Shown here: positions 12,688-24,190 of the stretch, one piece after another | How positions within the stretch are numbered: position 1 is the stretch's first letter | Layout: each line of letters opens with the position of its first letter | Source: Hevea brasiliensis | Lineage: Eukaryota; Streptophyta; Magnoliopsida; Malpighiales; Euphorbiaceae | DNA: 64,000 nucleotides | Reading direction: 5' to 3' | NCBI RefSeq assembly: GCF_030052815.1 | Contig: NC_079503.1 | Span: 43,752,735 to 43,816,734 of the forward strand | The notes under the pieces: model-generated | The model's database searches: none | Seen by the model: the letters and a program-made list of their open reading frames with translations, nothing else | Told to the model about the DNA's origin: nothing | Translations under genes and position numbers: made by a program

Positions 12688-13578
12688 CTATTTCTTAGGT
12701 ACCCAAGCAAGTTTGGGTCCTTGAGGGTTAGAGACATTAGGAATTGTTCCTTTAGGCACCCATATCCTTTTTACTTTTGAGAAACCTTTCCTTATGGGAC
12801 AATGACTAACCATATGACCATTTTGGTTACAGTAAAAGCAAATGACATTTGATAATGAATGAGATGAAGCTTTTACAAAGAAATTTTTGTATTTTCCATA
12901 GTGCATGAATCCATCATAACCAAGACCAGATTTTTGATTTGATAATCTTTGAGAACCAAGTAACGTATCAAGAATTTGTGTGCCATTTGTGAATTTAGCT
13001 AAATCATTTGTCAAAGATTCCACCTTAGTTTCTAAAATCCTGTTTTTCTCAATGAGTTTTTCACAAGCAATTTTTGAATCTTCTAACTCCTTATTCAGCT
13101 CATCAAACAAGAGCATTTGATTTTTATAAAATTTATTTTCTTGTACAACAATGCTCATAGAATCATTTTTAGCTCTTAAGGAAGCAATTTCTTTATTTAA
13201 AGCAGAACATTTTTTCTTATAAACTTTGTATTCTTCATATAATTTGGCAAATGCTTCTTCATAATCCTCAATACTAAGAGAGTCAGAATTATTTACCTCA
13301 GCGTTGATTTCTCTTTGTTGGGAACTTTCTGGTTTATCCTCTTCTAGAGCCATGAGACAAATGTGTGCAACCTCCTTGTCACTAGAGTTATCACTTGAGG
13401 AATCATCACTATCCATCCAACCAGCAACCAAGGCTTTCTTGCTCTTGTCCTTTGAATTCTTCTTTCTCAGTTTAGGACAATTTGGCTTGATGTGACCAGG
13501 TTTGTTGCATTCAAAGCGTTTAATCTCACTTTGATCTTTGCTTGTTTCACCTTTGGGAGAATATTTCTTCAGGAATTT
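12688..13578 (-). pseudogene. Copia gag, C-terminal half (coiled coil and zinc knuckles)
   Basis: This joins 21815-22684 across the gag-only element. Near 13480-13520 is a first knuckle (ECNKPGHIKPNCP) whose first Cys is replaced by Arg. The 247-codon frame 13431-12688 then has an acidic start (DSDDSSSDNSSDKE), a long coiled-coil-like middle (about residues 60-145, rich in E, K and L at heptad spacing) and an intact CCHC knuckle, CFYCNQNGHMVSHC, near 12840-12799. It ends KLAWVPKK at a stop where the related frame would run on into protease. Two knuckles separated by a coiled coil is the usual SIRE-like gag layout. Confidence 0.85.
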
Positions 13579-16500
13579 TGTAACACCCTCCCAGTAGCAA
13601 CTCCGTACATTCTACTGTTCCGGCGACCGGTGTCAGTCCGGACAGCTAGAACGTCCAGAAAAATATTTAAACTAAAGTGAGGAACCATAATTAACTCAAA
13701 TATTAATAAGAAAAATTTAGAAAAATTTTAGAAATAAAATACAACCAAGTTAAACGAGCCGGTGCCCAAGCGATAGGTAACCAGAGGGAAGTTGCGGTTC
13801 TCGCAACGAGGAGCCCTAGACCCGGGGGAAAATTTTTAAAATAATTTTTGGGACTCCAGAGAAGGGTTATTGAGGTTCCCATGGCATTAGAATGCCAAGA
13901 AAATATTTAGAAAAATTTTTCAATCGGTACAGCCAATTTTGACCCGTTAAGCCAAACGGAGGGCATTTTGGTCATTTTGCCTTCAGAGGTGATTTTTGGC
14001 CGACTTGTCCAGTTAAGTAAATAATTAATATGGCATAAAATATGAATAAATATTACTAAAAATTAAAGTGAAAATGACTAGAGAAAAGAAGAAAAGAAAA
14101 TGAAAGAAAAACCTAAATATGACATCACATGATGTCATTTGGAAGGCTTCCACCAATCACAACCCAACAAGCCAAATTAAAAAGAGAAAAATAACAAATG
14201 AAGAAACGAATTTTCTGGTTCTTCTTCTTCATTTGGACGTGAACCTCTTCTTCCATAGATAAGTATATTCAAGCTTTTCAAAGCTTGATTCACCCATTTC
14301 TACCCAACAAAATCATAACCTAGCTTCACAAAAAATTAACCTAGCAACTTGAGTAACCTCTAGGCAGCCAAAAGAAGAAGAAAGAAGGAGTTTGGGTAGT
14401 TTGAAATTCTGCCCTATTCAAGGTTAGTGCCTATTTACACTTAAATCTCTTTTAATTCATGTTAAAGACTTAAAGTGAGTAAGGTTTTGTGAATTAAATG
14501 AATGGAATCTATGTATATGGACCCTATGAATTTTCGGCAGCCCTAGGAAGGAATGATTTTGATTGTATTAATGGACTTAGAGTGAATTGGAGATTATGTT
14601 TAAAGTGTATACATATATATATATAAGAATGAAAGGGTTAACTAAATAAATTGTGAAAACCATGACTTTGAGCTAGGGTTTAGGAGTGAAAATTTGACTT
14701 TGCTTATGAAATTGTTAAAGAACATTCTAATAGTCAATTAGTGACCATTTGAGGTAAGTTGACCATAATTAGGAGTGAATTATTGCATGGCAAAGCGGAA
14801 TGGGCAGGCTGCCCCATGAGTGCAGCAGGGTGACTGAAATTTTAGTCCACTTGGACTGCCATATCTTGAGCTGTGTTGGTCCAATTGGTGTTTGGCCAAT
14901 TGGACATGAAACTAGGCTTATAATGGCACATTTTGTCTGAAGAAACCATTCCCAAAAGACCAAAGCAAGTGGACCAAAAGTTGGCCCCATTCCGGATACC
15001 CTGCAACCAGCACCTGCAGAAATGACCAAATGGCCATAACTCACTGTAGATATGGTCAATTAACCTGAAATTTTTACAGAAACAAGATAGGATATAGACA
15101 AACAACTTTCATGACGAACATCACCCCAAATTATGCCATTAACCCATTCAAATTATTGGGCAAAGTTGAGTTATCAAACCTGCAACTCTGCAGATTTTCA
15201 TTTGAGCAGTAATATTTGGATGACTATAACTCTCTCTAGAAAACTTGGATTTAGGCAATTCTTGAACCGATGGAAACCTAAGGCATGGTAGAACATTTCA
15301 TATGAAGAAAGTTAGACCAAATTATGAACTTAACTTGATCAAACTACTGACCAAAGTTGGACCAAAATTTGCCAAAACCCAAAATTGCAGCATGAATAGT
15401 ACACGTGAATAGTAAACTTATTTTGGCCATGACTTGAGCTACAAAACTCCAAATGGAGTGATTCAAAAAAGGAAATTCAACTAGACAAAATAAGGAACAA
15501 CTTTCATGTTTACCATTTCCTCAAATTCCACCATGTGATGCTTAATGGAATAGTAAAGTTAAGCTTCAAAAACTGAAAATTTTGTTTCCCTTGGTTTAAG
15601 CCTAGAAATGGTAATGGTGATCACTTCCAACAAGTTTTAAATGAAAAATGTGGTATGTTTGAAGTGCCAAAGCCAATGTACCTACTTTCTATGCAAAAGT
15701 CAACTTTTTGTTTGACTAATGAAGTGAATAGTGACACCAAAACTTGAAATTCAAAAATGTGAAACTTAAAAATACAAAATGCCCTAGTAGGCCTAATGTG
15801 ATTGGTTTGGATAGTTTGGCATGCCAATAGGGTATTGTTTTAGCAAGATCTTGCGAAGGCTTTATGCCTGTGTTCATGCCTTAATGCCCGTATTCATGGC
15901 TTTTATGCCCGTATTCATGGCTTTTATGCCCGATTAGTTGATATCATGGATTTTTAGCCATCCTGACTGCATACATGGTTGCCGTGCTGCGTCCCAAGGT
16001 ATGACGACGAGGCACGCGGTGTCGGTGCCAATGACCCGTTATCGATCCGATCGTCGGATAGTTTACTTGGGCATGGAAAAGTATAACTGTGATTGAACTG
16101 ATTATTAAAGAAAATACGAAAATTAAGTATCAGGAACGATTACAAAAATACAAAGAAGCTCAAGATCATGAAGAAAATAATTAACGAAATGCATGAAGAA
16201 GTTAATATCATAAAACATGATTAGCCCTCGACTAAACAATAAGTTAGTAATTATTCATCTCTTGTGAACACAATAGCAAGGAAATTATTATTTTTATTTG
16301 CATATTATATTTTCTTGTATTATTGGCACCACTAAGCTTTATGATTAGCGTCGCTTTTGCAACGCTGTAGTGCAAGATTTGGACAGAGGGCCCAGAGACC
16401 ATAGATTCGGTAAGGCGGTTCACACGATTCGCATAGTGTCCGTGTCACCTCACCATCCACAGTGCATTGGTAGGACACTAGGTCCCATTTTGTATTTTGA

Positions 16501-17082
16501 GGTTTTTGTAAATTTTGTAATTAAACTCTTATTTTATCATGTGTATTTGAAACAAATGTAATATAATTTTGTATTAATGTAAGTACTTGTAAATTGTGAT
16601 TATAAATCACATGTGAGAATTTATTTATGATTTGAGTCTAATGATGATGTGAAATGAATGAATGACAAATAGAGGAATTGTTAAGAAAATTGTGTTTGTG
16701 AAAGGAAAAGTGAATACATAACTGTGACTTGTACATGATTATCACATGAGATGAATGATTGAGAAATGAATGGTGAAAAATGTTGAGATTTTGATATTGA
16801 AGTTTGAGAGTGATGAGATGATTGAATATGATCATAGGAAGTGTTTTTCACGTGTTCAAGAAGCTTTTCTCTATTTTTAGCCGGTACTCTGCCGGATTTT
16901 CTATAAAATTCTTGGAACCTCAAATAAATTATAATTTCGATAAATGGATTAAATAAATTATATTTCACAAGTTATATTCAATAGGAAGAATAAAAAAAAT
17001 GAATTAAGATAAAATAGAGTGCTCGGCACACTGAGTGGCATAACTTGCTCGGCTACACTGTAGTCGGGTAAGGAGTGTCACA
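13579..17082 (+). repeat. 5' LTR of the gag-only element
   Basis: Starts TGTAACACCCTCCC, ends GGAGTGTCACA. Compared with its partner at 18276-21809 it lacks a short palindromic segment near 15031 and has worn copies of the conserved hairpin region at 16326-16369, suggesting the 3' copy is the better preserved. Confidence 0.92.
16326..16369 (+). other. Conserved LTR double hairpin, copy 2 (worn)
   Basis: First stem damaged (CTAAGC against GATTAG); second GCGTCGC/GCAACGC, loop TTTT, one mismatch. Confidence 0.5.
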
Positions 17083-17087
17083 TTTAG

Positions 17088-17100
17088 TGGTATCAGAGCA
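17088..17100 (+). other. Primer binding site (tRNA-iMet)
   Basis: TGGTATCAGAGCA, 5 nt after the LTR end; complementary to the 3' end of plant initiator tRNA-Met, the usual primer of this group. Confidence 0.9.
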
Positions 17101-17223
17101 CAGTTTAGGCGTTCCTAGGCATAGACAGATAGAATAAGATTGTGTGCATGACATGCATTGCATTCATATGAGTCGAGGTGACACTAATGCAGATCTATTT
17201 TCTTGGTTATTTTAGGTTAAGGT

Positions 17224-18090
17224 ATGGACTCAGAATCGCAGAGGGCAGTAGAAGAAGAAGTAGTAAGCCGTATTCCGACTGGGAGTGATATTGGAAATCG
17301 GGGAGATCCTGCTCCACTAGTGCAAGAGGTCCCTGTACAACCCCAACAGGCCTTGTTTGAGCAGATGACTGGATTCTTTCGACAGATGACTGGGGTTATT
17401 CTACCACCGCCTCAGCGGAAATCACCTCTAGGAAAAATTAGGAAATATGGAGCTGTAGATTTCAATGGTCGAAAGGAAGACGATTCTGCAGCGGCTAAGT
17501 ATTGGTTAGAAAGGACTGAAAGAGTCCTGCAACAGCTCCATTGCACACCAGAACAGAGTTTGGAGTGTGCAGTTTCGTTGTTACAAGAAGTTGCATATCG
17601 ATGGTGGAATGTCGTAACCAAGGTAGTGCCACCAGCTGATGTAACTTGGGAATTCTTTCTGATAGAGTTTAGAAAGAAATATATTAGCTATGCTCATGAA
17701 GAGGAACAGAAGAGGAGTGGTGATCAGCAAAAGAGGAAATTTGGACAGTCTAGTAATAAGAGGCCGAGAGAACAATTAAGTCAGACATCTGATCAAAGTA
17801 GGAGATCCAGACCCAGGCCTATACCCAGAAGAGATCAACCAGAAACACTAGTAGTGAGTGCGACAGAACTAGCAAGAAAATGTGGCCATTGTAACAAGTG
17901 GCATAAAGGTGAATGTAGGGGATTGACTGGAGCCTGTTATAGATGTGGGACCATAGACCATCGTCTGAAAGATTGTCCTAAGAGGAATTTACCACGAACC
18001 CAAACAGAGGTCGTGGAAGGACCAAGTACAACAGTAACACCACTTCCAAATGTCACCCAAGCCGGAGAGGAGCAAGAAGCCCATATGTGA
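17224..18090 (+). CDS. Gag-like protein of the non-autonomous element (288 aa, intact)
   Basis: Probable capsid/nucleocapsid protein. The start MDSESQRAVEEEVV corresponds to MDPSSQGAVEEEVE of the 44365 gag. Residues about 75-160 are the gypsy gag (retrotrans_gag) domain: KYGAVDFNG, AKYWLERTERVLQQLHCTPEQ, YRWWNVV, FFLIEFRKKYIS. Immediately after KKY(I/V) the region present in the fuller relative (to the KRFEEGL block) is missing, so an in-frame internal deletion joins the gag core to a Lys/Arg-rich linker. The end has a Cys/His stretch CGHCNKWHKGEC and a knuckle CYRCGTIDHRLKDCP (about residues 220-250). No stop or shift is present although every neighbour gag is broken. The deletion may affect multimerisation; whether the protein still assembles is unknown. 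Confidence 0.85.
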   Translation: MDSESQRAVEEEVVSRIPTGSDIGNRGDPAPLVQEVPVQPQQALFEQMTGFFRQMTGVILPPPQRKSPLGKIRKYGAVDFNGRKEDDSAAAKYWLERTERVLQQLHCTPEQSLECAVSLLQEVAYRWWNVVTKVVPPADVTWEFFLIEFRKKYISYAHEEEQKRSGDQQKRKFGQSSNKRPREQLSQTSDQSRRSRPRPIPRRDQPETLVVSATELARKCGHCNKWHKGECRGLTGACYRCGTIDHRLKDCPKRNLPRTQTEVVEGPSTTVTPLPNVTQAGEEQEAHM

Positions 18091-18262
18091 ATTTGAGGTA
18101 AAATATTTCTTTTATGATATGCCTAAGTGTATAATGATAGATTCGAAAAAACTAAATAGTACCATATATATAAAAGAAGTAGACAGAGGGAGTAGTAGAA
18201 AGGTAAAAGAATTATCTCAAAATCCAAAACACCTAGTAAATTTCGAGGACGAAATTTAAATT
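18091..18262 (+). other. Residual pol tail between gag and polypurine tract
   Basis: Non-homologous AT-rich filler followed by the conserved AATTTCGAGGACGAAATTTAA end, also at about 49016-49037 just before the other element's tract. The pol genes were lost between. Confidence 0.7.
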
Positions 18263-18274
18263 AGAGGGGAAGAG
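18263..18274 (+). other. Polypurine tract
   Basis: AGAGGGGAAGAG, one base before the 3' LTR start TGTAACACC; identical to the tract at 49039-49050. Confidence 0.88.
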
Positions 18275-18275
18275 T

Positions 18276-21200
18276 TGTAACACCCTCCCGGTAGCAACTC
18301 CGTACATTCTACTGTTCCGGTGACCGGTGTCAGTCCGGACAACTAGAACGTCCGGAAAAATATTTAAACTAAAGTGAGGAACCATAATTAACTCAAATAT
18401 TAATAAGAAAAATTTAGAAAAATTTTAGAAATAAAATACAACTAAGTTAAACGAGCCGGTGCCCAAGCGATGGGTAACCAGAGGGAAGTTGCGGTTCTCG
18501 CAACGAGGAGCCCTAAACCCGGGGGAAAAATTTTAAAATAATTTTTGCGACTCCAGAGAAGGGTTATTGAGGTTCCCATGGCATTAGAATGCCAAGAAAA
18601 TATTTAGAAAAATTTTTCAATCGGTACAGCCAATTTTGACCCGTTAAGCCAAACGGAGGGCATTTTGGTCATTTCGCCTTCAGAGGTGATTTTTTGCCTA
18701 CTTGTCCAGTTAAGTAAATAATTAATATGACATAAAATATGAATAAACATTACTAAAAATTAAAGTGAAAATGAGTAGAGAAAAGAAGAAAAGAAAATGA
18801 AAGAAAAACCTAAATATGACATCACATGATGTCATTTGGAAGGCTTCCACCAATCACAACCCAACAAGCCAAATTAAAAAGAGAAAAATAACAAATGAAG
18901 AAACAAATTTTCTGGTTCTTCTTCTTCATTTGGACGTGAACCTCTTCTTCCATAGATAAGTATATTCAAGCTTTTCAAGGCTTGATTCACCCATTTCTAC
19001 CCAACAAAATCATAACCTAGCTTCACAAAAAATTAACCTAGCAACTTGAGTAACCTCTAGGCAGCCAAAAGAAGAAGAAAGAAGGAGTTTGGGTAGTTTG
19101 AAATTCTGCCCTATTCAAGGTTAGTGCCTATTTACACTTAAATCTCTTTTAATTCATGTTAAAGACTTAAAGTGAGTAAGGTTTTGTGAATTAAATGAAT
19201 GGAATCTATGTATATGGACCCTATGAATTTTCGGCAGCCCTAGGAAGGAATGAGTTTGATTGTATTAATGGACTTAGAGTGAATTGGAGATTATGTTTAA
19301 AGTGTATACATATACATATACAAGAATGAAAGGGTTAACTAAAGAAATTATGAAAACCATGACTTTGAGCTAGGGTTTAGGAGTGAAAATTTGACTTTGC
19401 TTATGAAATTATTAAAGAACATTCTAATAGTCAATTAGTGACCATTTGAGGTAAGTTGACCATAATTAGGAGTGAATTATTGCATGGCAAAGCGGAATGG
19501 GCAGGCTGCCCCATGAGTGCAGCAGGGTGACTGAAATTTCAGTCCACTTGGACTGCCATATCTTGAGCTGTGTTGGTCCAATTGGTGTTTGGCCAATTGG
19601 AAATGAAACTAGGCTTATAATGGCACATTTTTCTGAAGAAACCATGCCCTAAAGACCAAAGCAAGTGGACCAAAAGTTGGCCCCGTTCCGGATACCCTGC
19701 AACCAGCACCTGCAAAAATGACCAAATGAACAGTAACAGTTCATTTGGCCATAACTCACTGTAGATATGGTCAATTAACCTGAAATTTTTACAGCAACAA
19801 GATAGGATATAGACAAACAACTTTCATGAAGAACATCACCCCAAATTATGCCATTAACCCATTCAAATTATTGGGCAAATTTGAGTTATCAAACCTGCAA
19901 CTCTGCAGATTTTCATTTGAGCAGTAATGTTTGGAGGACTATAACTCTCTCTAGAAAACTTGGATTTAGGCAATTCTTGAACCGATGGAAACCTAAGGCA
20001 TGGTAGAACGTTTCATATGAAGAAAGTTAGACCAAATTATGAACTTAACTTGATCAAACTACTGACCAAAGTTGGACCAAAATCTGCCAAAACCCAAAAT
20101 TGCAACATGAACAGTACACGTGAATAGTAAACTTATTTTGGCCATAACTTGAGCTACAAAACTCCAAATGGAGTGATTCAAAAAAGGAAATTCAACTAGA
20201 CAAAATAAGGAACAACTTTCATGTTTACCATTTCCTCAAATTCCCACTGTAACAGTGCTTAATGGAATAGTAAAGTTAAGCTTCAAAAACTGAAAATTTT
20301 GTTTCCCTTGGTTTAAGCCTAGAAATGGTAATGGTGATCACTTCCAACAAGTTTTAAATGAAAAATGTGGTATGTTTGAAGTGCCAAAGCCAATGTACCT
20401 ACTTTCTATGCAAAAGTCAACTTTTTGTTTGACTAATGAAGTGAATAGTGACACCAAAACTTGAAATTCAAAAATGTGAAACTTAAAAATGCAAAATGCC
20501 CTAGTAGGCCTAATGTGATTGGTTTGGATAGTTTGGCATGCCAATAGGGTATTGTTTTAGCAGTACTGCGAAAGGCTTTATGCCTATGTTCATGGCTTTA
20601 TGCCCGTATTCATGGCTTTTATGCCCGTATTCATGGCTTTTATGCCCGATTATGTGATATCATGGCTTTTTAGCCATACTGACTGCATACATGGTTGACG
20701 TTCTGCGTCCCATGGTATGACTGCCCGAGGCACGCGGTGTCGGTGCCAACGACCGTTATCCATCGATCGTCCAAAGATAGGTTACTTGGGCATGGAAAAG
20801 TATAACTGTGATTGAACTGATTATTAAAGAAAATACGAAAATTAAGTATCAGGAACGATTACAAAAATACAAAGAAGCTCAAGTTCATGAAGAAAATAAT
20901 TAACGAAATGCATGAAGAAGTTAATATCATAAAACATGATTAGCCCTCGACTAAACAATAAGTTAGTAATTATTCATCTCTTGTGAACACAATAGCAAGG
21001 AAATTATTATTTTTATTTGCATATTATATTTTCTTGTATTATTGGCACCACTAAGCTTTTTGCTTAGCGCGTCGCTTTTGCAACGCGTAGGTACTGAAGA
21101 TTTGGACAGAGGGCCCAGTAGACCATAGATTCGGTAAGGCAGTTCACAGTTCTGCATAGTGTCCGTGTCACCTCACCATCCACAGTGCATTGGTAGGACA

Positions 21201-21809
21201 CTAGGTCCCATTTTGTATTTTGAGGTTTTTGTAAATTTTGTAATTAAACTCTTATTTTATCATGTGTATTTGAAACAAATGTAATATAATTTTGTATTAA
21301 TGTAAGTACTTGTAAATTGTGATTATAAATCACATGTGAGAATTTATTTATGATTTGAGTCTAATGATGATGTGAAATGAATGAATGACAAATAGAGGAA
21401 TTGTTAAGAAAATTGTGTTTGTGAAAGGAAAAGTGAATACATAACTGTGACTTGTACATGATTATCACATGAGATGAATGATTGAGAAATGAATGGTGAA
21501 AAATGTTGAGATTTTGATATTGAAGTTTGAGAGTGATGAGATGATTGAATATGATCATAGGAAGTGTTTTTCACAGGTTCCGAAGAACTATTTTCGCTAT
21601 TTTTAGTCGGTACTCTGCCGGATTTTCTATAAAATTCTCGGAACCTCAAATAAATTATAATTTCGATAAATGGCTTAAATAAATTATATTTCACAAGTTA
21701 TATTCAAAAGGAAGAATAAAAAAAAATGAATTAAGATAAAATAGAGTGCTCGGCACACTGAGTGGCATAACTTGCTCGGCTACACTGTAGTCGGGTAAGG
21801 GGTGTCACA
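18276..21809 (+). repeat. 3' LTR of the gag-only element
   Basis: 3534 bp, closely matching 13579-17082. Minus-strand ORFs at 19539-19820 and 20338-20544 recur at the equivalent place in the 5' LTR, which shows sequence identity, not genes. Confidence 0.92.
21045..21092 (+). other. Conserved LTR double hairpin, copy 3
   Basis: Stem 1 CTAAGC/GCTTAG, loop TTTTT. Stem 2 CGCGTCGC/GCAACGCG, loop TTTT, one C-A mismatch. Confidence 0.7.
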
Positions 21810-21814
21810 AATTT

Positions 21815-22684
21815 CTTATATTTTGAACCTCTCTTTTTGAATGCTTTCTTGAATCTTCTTGTAATCATGGCAAGATCATCTTCATCACTTGAACAATTGG
21901 AGCTGTCACTTGAGGCAGCCTTAAAAGCTATAGTTTTCCTTAATTCATCCTCTTGGCTTGACTTTAAGGCAATTCCTCTCTTTTTCTTTTCATCACCTAC
22001 ATTGCTCTTGCTCTTGTCATAAAACATTTCATGAGCAATAAGAGAACCAATCAGCTCATCATAAGTGAATTTGGAGAAATCTTTGGTGTCAAAGATCACT
22101 GTAACCTTTGTTTCCCATGATTTAGGTAGTGACCTCAAGACTTTCTTGACTAACTCTTCTTTAGTGAATTCTTTTTCAAGAGCTTTGAGAACATTCACCA
22201 GATCAGTAAATCTTGTGCTCATTTCTGAAATTGTTTCTCTAGGTTTCATCTCAAATAGTTCATATTCCCGAACAAGCCTATTTACTTTTGATTCCTTCAC
22301 TTGATTAGTCCCTTCATATGTGACTTCAAGTTTATCCCACATTTCTTTTGCAGATGCACAACCTGAAATACGATTATAATCAGTTGCATCAAGTGCACAA
22401 TGAAGAATGTTTAAAGCTTTAGCATTTGAAGAAACTTTCTTCCAATCAAGTTCATTTTATTCATCTTCTAGTTTTTCTCTATAACCATCAGCATGCAATT
22501 CTAATGGAATTTCAGGACGTTTAACAATTCTTTGCCATGCTTCAATATCAACAGATTGAATAAAGTTTCTCATCCTCACTTTCCAAAAAGAATAATTAGA
22601 ACCATTAAACAAAGGTGGTCTAGTGATAGAGTGTCCTTCAGCTAAAGGTGTAGGGATACCAGCTGTGTTAGATGTGCCAGCCAT
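21815..22684 (-). pseudogene. Copia gag, N-terminal half
   Basis: Starts at 22684 with MAGTSNTAGIPTPLAEG, shortly after the primer site. It shows the copia gag pattern: PPLFNGSNYSFWKVRMRNFI, AKALNILHCALD-type region, then MWDKLEVTYEGTNQVKESK, LVREYELFEM and LPKSWETKVTVI (UBN2/retrotran_gag_2 type). A stop interrupts it at 22457-22459; the rest (22342 down to 21815) is open to the insertion point of the gag-only element at KYKKF and resumes at 13578. In the intact element it would form the capsid part of a single gag-pol protein. Confidence 0.88.
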
Positions 22685-22729
22685 TGTAGGATCTCTCTAA
22701 GGTGTTTAAACCTCAAGCAAGAGAGACAA

Positions 22730-22741
22730 GCTCTGATACCA
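22730..22741 (-). other. Copia primer binding site (tRNA-iMet)
   Basis: Minus strand TGGTATCAGAGC, a few bases inside the 5' LTR boundary at 22745. Confidence 0.9.
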
Positions 22742-22744
22742 ATT

Positions 22745-24185
22745 TGTTGTCCTAAAGAAAGTGACCAAGAGGGGGGTGAATTGGACACTTTAGACAATTT
22801 TTCAGTCCTTGCTCAAGACTTAATGAGAAATTGAGGCTTTGCACTTCTATGTATGTGTATAACTCTGTTCCTAGGATGTAATTTAAGTAATCAATCAAGT
22901 TATGCACAAATACTAGCTCATACACAAAATAATTACTTGATATCAAGTGTATTTTCTCACATATAATTCAGAGTTTGCAATATTAGCTCAATAAAACAAA
23001 TTCTCAACACATTCAATATATAATCAGAAAATCAAAGTGCTGAAAATTAAAGAGTTAAGGAAAGAAGAGAATCAAACACAATGTTTATAGTGGTTTGGCT
23101 CTCTTAGCCTACATCCACTCTTCCCAAAGTCCCACTTTGAGAGTCACTCCACTATTTGATCTTTTCAACAGGCAAGATTCAAAGCCTTTACAATATCAGC
23201 AAGCTTCCCAGGTGCTTGAGGACCTTTACAACGTCTTTGCTTCCCACAAAAGACCACAAGCTTCACAAGGTGCTTGAAAACCTCCCACAAGCTTCACAAG
23301 GTGTTTGAAAACCTTCCACAAGTGTGTCCTCTCACTTACACAACCTTAAATAGGTTTTGGTGTAGAAGAAATCACTCTCAATAACTCTCAGATACAGAAT
23401 TTAATGCTAGAAGATTGAGAGAGAAGATTTGCCACTCAAGCTCAAGAGTAATTGAATGAAAGTTATAAAAACCACAATAAATTCACTATTCACTATTAAT
23501 AAGAGCACTTTCATTATTTAGAATTGAAGTAAATGATGCCTTTTATAGGTGCTTTTCATTGCCAAAAACGTCTACTGGAGAGTGTGTCCAACGGCTCTTT
23601 AATTTTCAAAAAAACTAGCCGTTATTGCTTAGAAAGTCGTGCAGCAAAGTTGAGTCAGGTCAGGTCATAAAAATAGTTAACTAAAATTTTCACCGGTTAA
23701 CTAGTTTTGTAAGATAGAGAATTTTAGACATCAAAACTAGTTAACTAATTTTCGCAACGGATTAACTAATTTCGCTACTGCCTGACTTAAAAATTGAAAT
23801 TTTGAGTTTTTGAAGAAAGGTTGTAAAAATTATTTTGACCATTCAAAAACCTTAGGAATGATATAAAAACACTTTCTAAACCCTTGAATCTAAAAACAAA
23901 ATTGATTTTAGGTCTCAAATGGCATAAATTCTCCAATCTTGTACAATGGACCTAAGAACTTAATTTCTATCATATTTCTTCATGGACTTTGATTCGTCTT
24001 GTGTTATACAAGATGATAAACTCCTTTTATATCAGCCATGTCAATAGAATAGTCCTTCCATCAGTGTCTTTGCATATCGTGACCTATAAAATCACTTCAA
24101 ATACTTATGCACAAAAGGTTAATGTATATTTCATTAAGTTTTGTTATCATCAAAATCAAGCTCATTTCAGCTTACAGGGCCTACA
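22745..24185 (-). repeat. Copia 5' LTR
   Basis: Partner of 1797-3226, 1441 bp, TG...CA ends. Followed by the GTACC target duplication at 24186-24190 and then by the second half of the host solo LTR. Confidence 0.93.
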
Positions 24186-24190
24186 GTACC

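Larger units (their letters stand above)
13579..21809 (+). mobile_element. Non-autonomous gag-only Ty3/gypsy element (TR-GAG type)
   Basis: LTRs 13579-17082 (3504 bp) and 18276-21809 (3534 bp) flank an internal region of only 1193 bp. AATTT is duplicated at 13574-13578 and 21810-21814. The internal region has a tRNA-iMet primer site, a leader like that of the 41134-52133 element, one open gag frame of 288 codons, a short tail ending with the same AATTTCGAGGACGAAATTTAA as the end of pol in that element, and a polypurine tract. Protease, RT, RNase H and integrase are absent. This matches the class described as terminal-repeat elements with a GAG domain, which depend on pol from relatives. The small number of LTR-LTR differences, mostly transitions with short indels, points to a fairly recent insertion. 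Confidence 0.93.
1797..24185 (-). mobile_element. SIRE/Maximus-like Ty1/copia retrotransposon with env-like ORF, twice interrupted
   Basis: LTRs of 1430 bp (1797-3226) and 1441 bp (22745-24185) flank the element, and GTACC is duplicated at 1792-1796 and 24186-24190. On the minus strand the order is 5' LTR, tRNA-iMet primer site, gag with zinc knuckles, protease, integrase, RT, RNase H, spacer, env-like ORF, polypurine tract, 3' LTR. Integrase before RT is diagnostic for copia; the extra ORF after RNase H, long gag and AAAAAGGGGGAGAT tract fit the SIRE/Maximus lineage. Removing the insertions at 5695-8861 and 13579-21809 leaves about 11 kb, usual for this lineage. The coding frames contain several stops, so it is not autonomous today. 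Confidence 0.93.

Noticed and set aside
16370..16561. 63-codon ORF in the gag-only element's 5' LTR
   Set aside because: Broken in the 3' LTR copy; LTR non-coding sequence.
1797..24185. The two copia LTRs as independent solo LTRs
   Set aside because: They share the outer GTACC duplication and flank a full set of copia domains in the proper order, so they belong to one element.
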